A stretch of 64,000 nucleotides of DNA from CAWKOH01 sp963851245 (GCA_963851245.1 CAWKOH010000010.1:248001-312000); one strand, 5' to 3'. Positions 8,122 through 17,017 are shown, numbered from the stretch's first letter. The notes: generated by a model from the sequence alone, not told the origin. Numbers and translations: made by a program.

Positions 8122-10500
8122 ATGGGCAGCGCAACGACCCCGGGAGTGCTGGGCGGGCTGCGGGTGCTGGAGTTGGCCTCCATGGTCGCCGGCCCCTACT
8201 GCACGAAGATCATGGGAGACCTCGGCGCCGAGGTGATCAAGGTTGAACCTCCCGTTGGTGACGAGGCTAGGCGGGTCGGGCCCTTCGCAGGTGGGCGACC
8301 AGACCCCGAATTGAGCGTCTTGTTCCTGCATCTCAACACCAGCAAGCGCAGCCGTTGCCTCGAGCTGGGCACCCAGGATGCGGCTCGCCGCTTCACGGAC
8401 CTGGCCGCCGGCGCGGACGCCTTGGTCACCGACTGGTCCTTCGCCAGGTTGGCGCAGGCCGGCGTAGCGGTACAGGACCTGGCGGCGACCAATCCAAGCC
8501 TGGTCGTGTTGAGCCTGACCCCCTTCGGGGCTTCGGGACCGTACAAGGACTACCGGTCCGACCCACTGACCACCTTCCACGCCGCCGGCGAAGGGTACCT
8601 CACGCCGGTCGCCTCCTTCCTCATGCCCGAGGTTGTTGACCGCCCTCCGCTCCGCCAAGGCCGCTTCGCGGCAGAGTACAAGCTGGCCACCTACGCAGCC
8701 GGTCTCGTACTGGCCGCGGTCTACCACGCCCGGGGCACCGGCCAGGGCCAGACGATCGACCTGTCCAAGCAGGATGCCCTCCTCGGCCTCAACTTTCTGG
8801 AGTTCGTGCCCTTCCTGACCGCAGGCGAGGTGCCCTCCCGGTCTTCACTGGCCGTGCCCTTCGGCGGGATCATGCCTTGCACGGACGGCTACCTCCAGCT
8901 GACGTTCCACGAGGAGCACCAGTGGCAGGCCCTTTTGAAGCTGTTAGGGGACCCCGAGTGGTCCCAAGAGGACTGGGCGAGCCAGCCCAGCTCTCGCATC
9001 GCTCACGCGGCCGAGATCAATGAACGACTGATCGAATGGCTGCAAACCCGTAGTCGAGACGAAATCGTCAGCTCCGGCCAGAAGATCGGTGCCACCGTGG
9101 CGCCCTACCGGACCCTCGACGAGGTGGCCGAAACGGAGCAGATGGCGGTTCGCGGGTTCTTCCAGCCCGTCAGTCACGCGCTCGCCGGTGAGCATCCATA
9201 CCCAACCGGACCGTGGCGCTTCGGCGGGAACGCTATTCGGCCCGGAGCACCGCCTCTTCTCGGTGAGCACAATGACGCCGCCTTCTCGCCGTCCTCGGCC
9301 CGCCCACCTCTGCGTCACGCGCCCAACTCCAGTCCCGGTCCGCTGGCCGGGATCAGGGTCGTAGACCTGACCTGGGCGGTGGCCGGCCCCACCGCCACCA
9401 TGATCCTGGCGTCTCTCGGCGCCGAGGTGATAAAGGTCGAGAGCACGCTGCGCCTTGACGTCCTGCGCCACGTCGAACCGACCGGCGCCACCACCAACCG
9501 TCAGAAGAAGGCGGTGACCCTGAATCTCAGGCATCCGAAGGCGGTCGATTTGCTCAAGCGCCTGGTGGCTGTCAGCGATGTCGTGGCGGAGAGCTTCCGG
9601 CCGGGGGTCGTGGAGGCCCTGGGCCTCGAGTACGAGCAGCTGAAGGCGGTCAAGCCCGACCTCGTCATGTTCTCGAGCTCGATGGCCGGCCAGCACGGTC
9701 CGCAATCGAAATTCGCTGGTTATGCGCCCATGTTCGTAGCACTGTCGGGCCTCGGCGAGATGACCGGTTACGCAGACGGTCCACCCACTCAGATCCGGGT
9801 GGGTGGGGACATAATCGTCGGGGTTCACGGCGGGTTCGCGTTGCTGGCCGCGTTGGTCCACCGCCAGGCCACCGGTGAAGGCACCTATATCGACCTGTCG
9901 GCCGTGGAGTCAGAGTCCTGCCTGATCGGGGATTCGCTGCTGGACTACACGATCAATGGCACGGTTCAGCGTCGGACCGGTAACGACGAACCAGGGGCGG
10001 CACCGCACAACTGCTACCGGTGCCGGGGCGACGACGAGTGGGTCAGCATCGCGGTGGCCACAGATGAGCAGTGGGCGGCCTTCGTGGAGGCGCTGGGGCG
10101 CCCGGCCTGGGCCGCCGCCGAGCGGTTCGCGGAAGGTGAAGGACGGTTCTCTCACCGGGAGGAGTTGGACCGGCTCGTGAACGAGTGGACCTCGCAGCAC
10201 GGCCAGCTGGAGGTCACTGAGCTGTTGCAAGAGGCCGGGGTGGCGGCTATGCCTTCCTACGCCGCGCCCGAACTGTTCGCCGACTCCCATGTCATCGATC
10301 ACGGGATGGTCGTCAAGGTGCCCGGTCCGATGGGGGAGTCGCTTCTGGTGCGGCTGGGCGGAACCTTCTCGGCCACTCCCATGAGGATCGACCGGGCCGG
10401 GCCGGCCATGGGTGAGCACAATGACGAGATCTTCGGGACGCTGCTCGGCCTGTCACAGTCACAGATCGACGACCTGGCATCCGAAGGCGTCTTCACTTGA
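8122..10500 (+). CDS. CaiB/BaiF CoA-transferase, fused two-domain protein
   Basis: A 792-residue tandem fusion of two class III CoA-transferase domains. Domain 1 (about 8-385) starts LRVLELASMVAGPYC and domain 2 (about 402-790) starts IRVVDLTWAVAGPTAT; both carry LGAEVIKVE. The nucleophilic Asp of the family falls in IDLSKQDA (Asp218) in domain 1, but the matching segment of domain 2 reads IDLSAVESES, with Glu596 there. Single-domain members are about 400 residues and work as interlocked dimers, so the fusion may form an asymmetric pseudo-dimer with one active site. It would activate an organic acid by moving CoA between acids. Located after the P450, it probably starts CoA-dependent degradation. 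Confidence 0.92.
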   Translation: MGSATTPGVLGGLRVLELASMVAGPYCTKIMGDLGAEVIKVEPPVGDEARRVGPFAGGRPDPELSVLFLHLNTSKRSRCLELGTQDAARRFTDLAAGADALVTDWSFARLAQAGVAVQDLAATNPSLVVLSLTPFGASGPYKDYRSDPLTTFHAAGEGYLTPVASFLMPEVVDRPPLRQGRFAAEYKLATYAAGLVLAAVYHARGTGQGQTIDLSKQDALLGLNFLEFVPFLTAGEVPSRSSLAVPFGGIMPCTDGYLQLTFHEEHQWQALLKLLGDPEWSQEDWASQPSSRIAHAAEINERLIEWLQTRSRDEIVSSGQKIGATVAPYRTLDEVAETEQMAVRGFFQPVSHALAGEHPYPTGPWRFGGNAIRPGAPPLLGEHNDAAFSPSSARPPLRHAPNSSPGPLAGIRVVDLTWAVAGPTATMILASLGAEVIKVESTLRLDVLRHVEPTGATTNRQKKAVTLNLRHPKAVDLLKRLVAVSDVVAESFRPGVVEALGLEYEQLKAVKPDLVMFSSSMAGQHGPQSKFAGYAPMFVALSGLGEMTGYADGPPTQIRVGGDIIVGVHGGFALLAALVHRQATGEGTYIDLSAVESESCLIGDSLLDYTINGTVQRRTGNDEPGAAPHNCYRCRGDDEWVSIAVATDEQWAAFVEALGRPAWAAAERFAEGEGRFSHREELDRLVNEWTSQHGQLEVTELLQEAGVAAMPSYAAPELFADSHVIDHGMVVKVPGPMGESLLVRLGGTFSATPMRIDRAGPAMGEHNDEIFGTLLGLSQSQIDDLASEGVFT

Positions 10501-10516
10501 GAAAGGACCCCGACAC

Positions 10517-11038
10517 GTGAACGAGGACGGACGGGCGCTGCCGACACCCGAGGTAGATGCCTTCATGAAGGATTTCGGGCGCACGTTCATGATCACCCGG
10601 CGCAAGGATGGGTCCCCCACGGCTCACCCCATGGCCGGTTTCTACGGCGAGGGCCGGCTCTTTCTCAATATGTACCACAAGAGTCTCAAGCACCGGAACC
10701 TGCTACGAGATCCGCACATCACCTGTCTCGTGACCACTCCCTCCGACCAGGAAGACTTCCGCGCCGTCGTTTACCGGGGACAAGCCCGCATGCTCAGCAT
10801 CGAGGAGACCCTGGCCGACGACGCCCCCCTCGGTGTCCAGGTCGCCCGGGTCGGCTCGATGGAAGGCGCCCTTCGAGAGGACGGAGACACGGCCCGATTC
10901 GCCAATGAGGATCCCGACGACCTGCGCAAGCGGGCCAAGATCATGGTGGAGCGGATTTCAAAACAGACCCGGGTCCTGTGGGAGGTGGTCCCGGACCAGG
11001 CCGAGTTCCTGGACCAGCTCAGGGGCGAGGCCGGCTGA
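10517..11038 (+). CDS. Pyridoxamine 5'-phosphate oxidase/F420-type split-barrel flavoprotein
   Basis: A 173-residue split beta-barrel protein of the PNPOx-like superfamily. Residues 22-95 (FMITRRKDGSPTAHPMAGFY ... SLKHRNLLRDPHITCLV) form the flavin-binding barrel. The GTG at 10517 was chosen because it follows GAGAAAGGA and the CoA-transferase stop at 10500. Many actinobacterial members use F420 instead of FMN. It is followed two bases later by a second split-barrel gene, so the pair likely forms one transcript with the CoA-transferase. Possible roles are F420- or FMN-dependent reduction of an enoyl or heterocyclic intermediate. Cofactor cannot be settled by eye. Confidence 0.8.
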   Translation: MNEDGRALPTPEVDAFMKDFGRTFMITRRKDGSPTAHPMAGFYGEGRLFLNMYHKSLKHRNLLRDPHITCLVTTPSDQEDFRAVVYRGQARMLSIEETLADDAPLGVQVARVGSMEGALREDGDTARFANEDPDDLRKRAKIMVERISKQTRVLWEVVPDQAEFLDQLRGEAG

Positions 11039-11039
11039 T

Positions 11040-11489
11040 ATGCCCCGCGAGCACTTTGACATCACCATGACCGACGATGAGTTGCAGGCCTTTCTCGGCT
11101 CGTTCCGCCGGTTGGTCCTGGCCACCAACGACAGGGACGGGGGAACCTGGGGGGACGGCGTTCCGTACCAGTTCACCGGCGACCGTGTGTACTTCCGGGT
11201 GCCCGAAGGTAGCCGCTCGCTGGCCAACCTCCGGGCCGACGACCGGGTGTGCTGTGCGGTGGAGAACCATCCGGCCGGCTCGTCGTACTACGCCATCCAG
11301 GGTGCGCTGGTGCACGGGCGGGCCCGGGAGGAGGGCCACGGGACCGTCCCCGCCGGCCTGGCCGACACGCCCGACCCGACCGAAAGCCAACGCTTCGACG
11401 GACCGACCTTCTCGGTCGGCATCGACGACGTGGTCAGCTTTGTGTTCGCGAAGATCGCCTACCGCTACACGGACCGCCCCGACCTTTGA
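11040..11489 (+). CDS. Split-barrel pyridoxamine 5'-phosphate oxidase family protein
   Basis: A 149-residue relative of the preceding gene. Residues 15-80 contain the barrel strands LVLATNDRDGG, VPYQFTGDRVYFRV and the SRSLANLRADDRVC helix-strand unit typical of this family. The ATG at 11040 lies one base after the previous TGA, indicating co-translation. Sequence similarity to its neighbour is low outside the core pattern, so this is not a recent duplication. It could be the partner subunit of a heterodimer or a separate flavin reductase. The C-terminus VFAKIAYRYTDRPDL ends close to the convergent LLM gene. Confidence 0.78.
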   Translation: MPREHFDITMTDDELQAFLGSFRRLVLATNDRDGGTWGDGVPYQFTGDRVYFRVPEGSRSLANLRADDRVCCAVENHPAGSSYYAIQGALVHGRAREEGHGTVPAGLADTPDPTESQRFDGPTFSVGIDDVVSFVFAKIAYRYTDRPDL

Positions 11490-11531
11490 GCACTCGCGCT
11501 CTTCGGTTGTAGCGAACCTGTTGGCTCGAAC

Positions 11532-12755
11532 TCAGCTCCGTGCCACGCCGGTGATGGGCACGAGCGTGGGCCAGTCGACCTCGGGCAGCGGGTTGTTGAA
11601 CATCGGATACTTCGGCTGTGCTTTGGCCCGGTAGCGATCGGTGGAATGGGTCCGGTCAGGGTCGTGCTCCGGAATCACCTTGTCGCCGAAGAGCTCCAGG
11701 AGCTCCAGGTTCTCCTCGGGATGAAGGTCCTGAGGAAGACCGAAGACCAGCTGATCGCAGCCGACGCTCTTGTACGCTTCGAGCTGCTCGGAGACCTCTT
11801 CCGGGTTGCCCACCATCATGTAGCCACCGGCGATCAGATTGTCGAGGAGCTCGTCGGGGTCACCCGTGCCGACCAGCTCTTTGAGCACGACGGGGCGCCC
11901 GGGCCAGGTGATGGCGTCGGGTGACTTCGGCATGGTGTCGTGGTAGAGGTTGACCATGGTCACCAGGTAACTGCTCACCCGCTCCAGGGCCAGCTTGCGG
12001 GCCTTCTCGCGATCCTCGAAGCAAAGCACCGCGTTGGTCATCATGATGTTGTCGTTCATGAACTGGCCCAGGGGCTCTTTGCAGTTGGCGATTCCCTGCT
12101 TGTAGGCCTCAATGCGGCCTCTCAGGTTGTAGATCGGCTCGAAGTTGAACGCGATGGCTCCGATACCGAGCTCGCCCGCCTTCTGGAACGTCGGCGGGTT
12201 GCCGCACGCCACCCAGATCGGCGGGTGCCCCTGGCCGTAGGGCTTGGGCAGCACGTTGTGGGGCGTGGGGACCGTAAAATGCTGGCCTTCGTAGGAATAG
12301 TCCTTCTGCTCCCACATGCGAGGTATCTCTCGCACCACCTCGTCCCACTCAGACTTGGTGGAGTTCGTGTCAAGGATGTTGAAGCTGGCCATCTCGTGAC
12401 TTCCGGCCCCGCGCCCGGTACCCCACTCGTAACGACGGCCTGTCACGTGATCGAGCATCGCAGCCCGCTCGGCCAGGCGTACCGGGTGCTCCTTGCGCGG
12501 CGACAGGCTGTTGATGCCGGACGCCAGATGGATGTAGTCCGTCTGGGCGGCCACGTAGCCCATGATCACTTCGGGGGCGGACATGTGGCTGTACTCAGTG
12601 AGACAATGGTGCTCACCAAACCAGGCGTACTTCCAGTTGTGCCGGTCGGCGAAGATGGCGTACTCGGCCTCCCGCATCAGGCGGGCGTGTTCCCACTCGG
12701 TCTCGTGAGCACCCGGCCCGGGCATGTACCCGTTCAAAAAGACACCGAACTCCAT
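11532..12755 (-). CDS. LLM class flavin-dependent oxidoreductase
   Basis: A 407-residue luciferase-like monooxygenase. It starts MEFGVFLNGYMPGPG from ATG 12755 behind GGAGGG; longer upstream frames are not supported. Characteristic elements are WFGEHHCLTEYSHMSAPEV (residues 45-64), SPRKEHPVRLAERAAMLDHV and the glycine-rich GTGRGAG. These match the FMN/F420-using bacterial luciferase fold. Members with this N-terminus are often annotated as alkanal or long-chain monooxygenases. It is convergent with the split-barrel pair and divergent from a regulated promoter at 12979-13013. Substrate unknown. Confidence 0.9.
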   Translation of the reverse strand: MEFGVFLNGYMPGPGAHETEWEHARLMREAEYAIFADRHNWKYAWFGEHHCLTEYSHMSAPEVIMGYVAAQTDYIHLASGINSLSPRKEHPVRLAERAAMLDHVTGRRYEWGTGRGAGSHEMASFNILDTNSTKSEWDEVVREIPRMWEQKDYSYEGQHFTVPTPHNVLPKPYGQGHPPIWVACGNPPTFQKAGELGIGAIAFNFEPIYNLRGRIEAYKQGIANCKEPLGQFMNDNIMMTNAVLCFEDREKARKLALERVSSYLVTMVNLYHDTMPKSPDAITWPGRPVVLKELVGTGDPDELLDNLIAGGYMMVGNPEEVSEQLEAYKSVGCDQLVFGLPQDLHPEENLELLELFGDKVIPEHDPDRTHSTDRYRAKAQPKYPMFNNPLPEVDWPTLVPITGVARS

Positions 12756-12978
12756 CGTCCCTCCGACTCCCGAACGAAGAACGCTCGGAGAATGTAACGC
12801 TTGTGTATTTGGATTGGTCCCGCTCCAGGATCGACCCGCAAAGGGCCATTCCCTGCCAGCGCGACCAATTCTAACGGCAGCGCTGTCCGTCCCGCCTGTC
12901 GGGGCCGTGTCGACCGGGTCACCGGCACCCCGATCCCGGCCCGGCAGGAGTTCCGCCGTGCCGCGGCAACTCTCTGCA

Positions 12979-13013
12979 TTGACGCGGCAAGTCGTGTCAG
13001 ACCATAATGACAC
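12979..13013 (+). promoter_or_regulatory. Sigma-70-like promoter with overlapping dyad operator
   Basis: TTGACG (12979-12984), an 18-base spacer and CATAAT (13003-13008) form a strong vegetative-type promoter reading rightwards. A perfect dyad, GTGTCA-N8-TGACAC (12994-13013), covers the spacer end, the -10 and the probable transcription start near 13015. A repressor bound there would block the promoter. The transcript would contain the 42-codon reading frame at 13050 and the P450 at 13188. The TetR encoded downstream of that P450 is a candidate ligand, by inference only. The rest of 12756-13049 shows no gene. Confidence 0.5.
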
Positions 13014-13049
13014 CAATTCGGCCGGCATCACGACGGAGGTCTCCTTTTT

Positions 13050-13178
13050 ATGACATCCCATCCGACCTGCCTGTACCCGGACCCGCTCGAATCGGTCGAA
13101 GCGAAGATGTCCGGCCTCGATCCGGTAACGAGGGCCAAGATCCTGGGCGAGAACGCCCGGAAGTTGTACCGGCTGTAG
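13050..13178 (+). pseudogene. C-terminal remnant of an amidohydrolase-2 gene, possibly translated (42 aa)
   Basis: The frame encodes 42 residues ending LDPVTRAKILGENARKLYRL, which is the canonical C-terminus of amidohydrolase-2 proteins, preceded by HPTCLYPDPLESV, which normally follows the SDYPH metal motif. Everything upstream of that motif is missing: no related sequence precedes it and only 35 bases separate it from the predicted transcription start. Unlike ordinary debris, it has its own ATG with GGAGGT (13035-13040) nine bases upstream. It therefore may be translated, possibly only to couple ribosomes to the P450 nine bases downstream. No catalytic residue is left. Confidence 0.7.
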
Positions 13179-13187
13179 GAGACGTCC

Positions 13188-14396
13188 GTGACCCTTGCGA
13201 ACGCACGAGACGTCTACTACGACCCCTACGACGTGGATATCGAGGCCGACCCGTATCCGGTCTACCGGCGTCTGCGCGAAGAAGCGCCCCTCTACTACAA
13301 CGAGAGTCACGACTTCTACGCGGTGAGCCGTTATGAGGACGTCGAGAAGGGCCTGGTGGACCACAAGACCTTCATCTCCGGGCGAGGCGGGATCCTGGAG
13401 CTGATCAAGGCCGGCATCGAGATGCCCCCCGGCGTCTTGATATTCGAGGACCCCCCCACCCACACCGTGCACCGCCGGCTGCTCTCGCGGGTGTTCACGC
13501 CCAGGAAGATGAACGCCCTCGAGTCACAGATCCGCCAGTACTGTGCCGAGGCGCTCGACCCGATCGTGGGTTCGAGCCGCTTCGACTTCGTGGCCGATCT
13601 GGGCCGGCAGATGCCTATGCGGGTCATAGGAATGCTGCTGGGAATCCCGGTCGAGGACCAGGCGAAGGTACGTGACAGGGTCGACAGCGACCTGCGCACG
13701 GAACCGGGGAAGCCCCAGGAGTTCGCCGAAGGACGTCTGGCGACCGGCGAGATCTTCGCCGAGTACGTCGACTGGCGCGCCGAGCACCCATCCGATGATC
13801 TGATGACCGAGTTGCTGATGGCGGAGTTCGAGGACGAGACAGGCACAGTTCGGCGCTTGAGCCGTCAGGAGATACTCACCTACACGAACGTCGTGGCCGG
13901 CGCCGGCAACGAGACCACCGCCAGGTTGATCGGATGGGCAGGGAAAGTGCTGGCCGAGCATCCCGACCAATGCCGCGCCCTCGTCGAGAATCCCTCGCTG
14001 ATCCCGAACGCGGTCGAGGAGCTCCTGCGTTTCGAGCCCCCTGCCCATCACATAGCCCGCTATGTCAACGTGGACGTCAAGCTCTACGGTCATGCCGTCC
14101 CCGCGGGCAGCGTGATGATGTTCCTGACCGGCTCGGCCAACCGCGACGACCGGCGGTTCCCGGATGGTGACCGATTCGATGTTCGGCGCGAGGTGGGAGC
14201 CCACCTGTCCTTCGGCTACGGAATCCACTTCTGCCTGGGCGCCGCACTGGCTCGCCTCGAGGGCCGAATCGCCCTCGAGGAGGTGCTGAGCCGCTTCCAC
14301 GAGTGGGACGTCGATTACGACAACATCAAGATGGCGACGACCACCACCGTCCGTGGATGGGAGACCCTGCCGACAACCATCCGGAAGACGGCGTAA
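13188..14396 (+). CDS. Cytochrome P450
   Basis: A 402-residue soluble P450. The haem-thiolate motif is FGYGIHFCLGAALARLE with Cys at about residue 349; the I-helix is AGAGNETTARL with the normal acid-alcohol pair, and the ExxR is ELLR. The GTG at 13188 follows GGAGA seven to eight bases upstream and lies nine bases after the stop of the 42-codon remnant. The N-terminus (YDPYDVDIEADPYPVYRRLR) is typical of actinobacterial P450s of catabolic type. Redox partners are not encoded nearby. It is followed by a TetR regulator whose frame overlaps its end. Confidence 0.93.
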   Translation: MTLANARDVYYDPYDVDIEADPYPVYRRLREEAPLYYNESHDFYAVSRYEDVEKGLVDHKTFISGRGGILELIKAGIEMPPGVLIFEDPPTHTVHRRLLSRVFTPRKMNALESQIRQYCAEALDPIVGSSRFDFVADLGRQMPMRVIGMLLGIPVEDQAKVRDRVDSDLRTEPGKPQEFAEGRLATGEIFAEYVDWRAEHPSDDLMTELLMAEFEDETGTVRRLSRQEILTYTNVVAGAGNETTARLIGWAGKVLAEHPDQCRALVENPSLIPNAVEELLRFEPPAHHIARYVNVDVKLYGHAVPAGSVMMFLTGSANRDDRRFPDGDRFDVRREVGAHLSFGYGIHFCLGAALARLEGRIALEEVLSRFHEWDVDYDNIKMATTTTVRGWETLPTTIRKTA

Positions 14397-15007
14397 AGCG
14401 AGGGGTTCTGACCGACACCCGGCCCCGGCGGCCCTACAACAGCCCCGTCCGGCGCCAGCGCGTAGCCGAAACCCGCGAGCGCATCATCACCGCGGGGGCG
14501 GACCTCATGCACGGCTTTCCGGTCTGGAAGTGGACCGAGCTCACGGTGCCTGCTGTGGCTCGTCGGGCGGGGGTCACAGAGCGGACCGTCTACCGACATT
14601 TCTCCGGTGAACGGGATCTGAGGGACGCCGTCCTGGAGCGCCTGCGCGAGGAGGCCGGGGTGAGCCTCGAGGGCCTGGAGATCGGGGACCTGAAAAGGGT
14701 CGCGACAAGGATCTTCGAGTACGTGTCGTCCTTCCCCATCGAGGCGCGGGTTTCGACCGACCCAAGCGTGGCGGCCGAGAACGAGCGCCAGCGGACCGCC
14801 CTGCTCAGGGCCGTCCGGCCGGCGGCGAAGGACTGGTCTACGACTGACAGGAGAATCGCAGCCGGGATGCTTGATGTCCTGTGGAGCCCCGCCTCTTACG
14901 AACGCCTCGTGGCCGACTGGGACCTCCCTCCGAAGGAGGCAATAAGGGCCATCACCTGGGTGATGCAGCTGCTGGAAGATGCCATCCAGAACTCTTCTGG
15001 TCCGTGA
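14357..15007 (+). CDS. TetR/AcrR family transcriptional regulator
   Basis: A helix-turn-helix repressor of roughly 190-216 residues. The N-terminal domain contains RIITAGADLMHG ... LTVPAVARRAGVTERTVYRHF, the standard TetR DNA-binding block, followed by a helical ligand domain (DLKRVATRIFEYVSSFPIEAR onwards). The start is uncertain: the ATG at 14357 overlaps the P450 by 40 bases and has no clear ribosome site, while no ATG, GTG or TTG exists between it and the HTH except inside conserved sequence. Position directly after the P450 suggests autoregulation of that unit, possibly through the dyad at 12994-13013. It ends four bases before the convergent LeuD-like gene. Confidence 0.82.
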   Translation: MGDPADNHPEDGVKRGVLTDTRPRRPYNSPVRRQRVAETRERIITAGADLMHGFPVWKWTELTVPAVARRAGVTERTVYRHFSGERDLRDAVLERLREEAGVSLEGLEIGDLKRVATRIFEYVSSFPIEARVSTDPSVAAENERQRTALLRAVRPAAKDWSTTDRRIAAGMLDVLWSPASYERLVADWDLPPKEAIRAITWVMQLLEDAIQNSSGP

Positions 15008-15011
15008 TCAG

Positions 15012-15614
15012 TCACAGCTGAGGCAAGTACACCCAGGGCCGGCGTTCACGGTCGGAAGCCTGGAACGCCCTGATCTGCTCGCGACGGCGGATCCCTACAT
15101 CGAGGTCGTCGAGACCCTCGAGCAGCTGCTGTCGCCGCGTGGGGTTGACTTCGAAGAGCATCCGGTGCCCGCTCGGATTCGTGATCGTCGTGGTCCGCAG
15201 GTCGACTTCGACCGGGTCCCCGCTTGCGGCCTCGTCCGCCAGGTCGAGGAGCGACTCGTGATCAAGGACGATCGGCAGCATGCCGTTCTGAAAGCAGTTG
15301 CCGAAGAAGATGTCGCTGAAGCTCTCGGCGATGACGCACCTGATCCCCAGACCGCGTAATGACCACACCGCCGTTTCGCGGGAGCTCCCACATCCGAAGT
15401 TCTGGGCCGCGAGCAGGATCGGGGCACCCCGGAACGGTTCCCGGTTGAGGACGAAAGCGGGGTCCTCTGCCCCGTCGGTCTGGTAACGCAGCGGGGCAAA
15501 GGCGTTGGCGGCGAGGTCGCCCCTCCCTCCGTGCCCGGGCGAGATCACATCGGTGTTGACGTCAGGCAGCATCAGCGGTGCGGCGGGCCCGCGCACCACC
15601 GTGAAGGCCTCCAT
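15012..15614 (-). CDS. Aconitase-family hydratase, small subunit (LeuD-like)
   Basis: A 200-residue swivel domain protein similar to the small subunit of 3-isopropylmalate dehydratase. The substrate-recognition segment is NFGCGSSRETAVWSL (canonical GSSRE), preceded by a DVNTDVISPG start that matches the NTDxIxP pattern. The ATG at 15614 overlaps the stop of the large-subunit gene (TGATG). No leuA or leuB is adjacent; instead amidohydrolase and D-aminoacylase genes lie upstream. A catabolic hydratase for a 2-substituted malate or maleate is therefore as likely as leucine synthesis. The C-terminal 30 residues are family-atypical in detail. Confidence 0.88.
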   Translation of the reverse strand: MEAFTVVRGPAAPLMLPDVNTDVISPGHGGRGDLAANAFAPLRYQTDGAEDPAFVLNREPFRGAPILLAAQNFGCGSSRETAVWSLRGLGIRCVIAESFSDIFFGNCFQNGMLPIVLDHESLLDLADEAASGDPVEVDLRTTTITNPSGHRMLFEVNPTRRQQLLEGLDDLDVGIRRREQIRAFQASDRERRPWVYLPQL

Positions 15615-17017
15615 CACGCCACCATCCGGACGTCGGCGATGCAGCCGTGCACCGCGGAGAGCGCCGCCGTCGCTGGCGCCGCCAGGTGAGTCCGCACTCC
15701 CTGCCCCTGGCGACCCATGAAGTTACGGTTCGACGTCGACACGCATCGGTCACCTGCCTCGAGACGGACTCCTCCGAGGCCGGGACACAGGCCGCAACCC
15801 GGCTCCCCCCACTCGAATCCGGCCTCGACGAAGACACGGTCGAGCCCCTCGGCTTCCGCCGCCCGCCGGACCGCTCCTGACCCAGGCACGACGAGAGCCC
15901 GGACCGTCGGTGCCACGCGCCGTCCCTCGATAACGGCGGCCGCAGCCCGGAGGTCGGAGATCCGGCCATTGGTGCACGATCCGATGAAGACCCACTGGAC
16001 GGGGAGTCCCTCGAGGTGTTCCCCGGGCCGGACGCCGATGTACTCCATCGCTTGTGTCCACTGATGCCGGATCACCTCGTCGGGTGCATCGTCGGGATCG
16101 GGGACGGTGCCGTCGACCGGAATGCTGTGAGCAGGGCTCGTCCCCCACGTGACCTGAGGAGCGACGGCTGTACCATCGACTAGCTCCTCCCGCTCGAAGC
16201 GGGCATCCTCGTCGGTGACGAGGGTGCGCCAGTGCTCGATGGCCCGTTGCAAGCCGGCCCGGCGCGGCGCGAAGCGGCGGGAGGAGACGTACTCGAAGGT
16301 CACGTCGTCGGGCGCGACAAGCCCGATCTTGGCCCCGATCTCGACTGCCAGGTTGCAGACCGTCATCCGCTCCTCGACACCGAGCGATCCGATCAGCGAT
16401 CCTGCGAACTCGAGCGCCCGCCCCGCACCGGCGTCGGCGCCAAGCCGGGCGATGGTGTGCAATATGAGGTCCTTTGGCGAAGTCTGCGGGGGCATCGAGC
16501 CGGTGAAGGTGATGCGCATCATCGACGGCCGCCGCTGCACGAGGCTCTGGGTCGCCAGTACGTTTGCCAGCTCGCTGGTGCCGATCCCGAAGCCCAGGGC
16601 GCCCACCCCGCCGTTGGTGCAGGTATGGCTGTCGCCACAGACCACCGTCGTGCCGGGAAGCGTGAGGCCGAGCTCGGGGCCGATGACGTGGACGATGCCC
16701 TGGTCGGGGGAGTCGATGTCGAAGAGCGTCAAGCCGTGCTCTGTGAAGTTCCGGCGCAGGAGCGGGACAAACCTCTCGCTCATCGGGTTGCTCGCCTCGG
16801 TGCGCCCGGCGAGGATCGTCACGCTGTGCTCCGGCGAGCCGAACGTCAGCTCCGGCGAAAGCACTTCGACCCCGCGGTCGCGCAACTCCGAAAACGCCTT
16901 GGGCGATGTGACATCGTGGACGTAGTGGCGGTCCACGTGAAGCAGATCGAGACCCTCGTCCACCTGGGTTATGACGTGTTCGTCCCAGATCTTGTCGACG
17001 AGTGTGCGACCGCTCAT
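15614..17017 (-). CDS. Aconitase-family hydratase, large subunit (LeuC-like)
   Basis: A 467-residue large subunit of the 3-isopropylmalate dehydratase/homoaconitase class. The [4Fe-4S] ligands are Cys of GSCTNGR and the pair in PGCGLCPG; the family signature VCGDSHTCTNGGVG and the C-terminal TSNRNFMGRQG are present. These enzymes isomerise or hydrate tricarboxylates and methylated dicarboxylates. Its ATG (17015-17017) overlaps the stop of the upstream amidohydrolase as ATGA and its own stop overlaps the small subunit, so all three are coupled. The operon context favours a dedicated catabolic hydratase, comparable in type to dimethylmaleate hydratase, but this is inference. Confidence 0.9.
   Translation of the reverse strand: MSGRTLVDKIWDEHVITQVDEGLDLLHVDRHYVHDVTSPKAFSELRDRGVEVLSPELTFGSPEHSVTILAGRTEASNPMSERFVPLLRRNFTEHGLTLFDIDSPDQGIVHVIGPELGLTLPGTTVVCGDSHTCTNGGVGALGFGIGTSELANVLATQSLVQRRPSMMRITFTGSMPPQTSPKDLILHTIARLGADAGAGRALEFAGSLIGSLGVEERMTVCNLAVEIGAKIGLVAPDDVTFEYVSSRRFAPRRAGLQRAIEHWRTLVTDEDARFEREELVDGTAVAPQVTWGTSPAHSIPVDGTVPDPDDAPDEVIRHQWTQAMEYIGVRPGEHLEGLPVQWVFIGSCTNGRISDLRAAAAVIEGRRVAPTVRALVVPGSGAVRRAAEAEGLDRVFVEAGFEWGEPGCGLCPGLGGVRLEAGDRCVSTSNRNFMGRQGQGVRTHLAAPATAALSAVHGCIADVRMVA

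Noticed and set aside
15012..17017. Naming the pair leuC and leuD
   Set aside because: The subunits match the family, but the operon context is catabolic and other leu genes are absent, so gene symbols would overstate the evidence.
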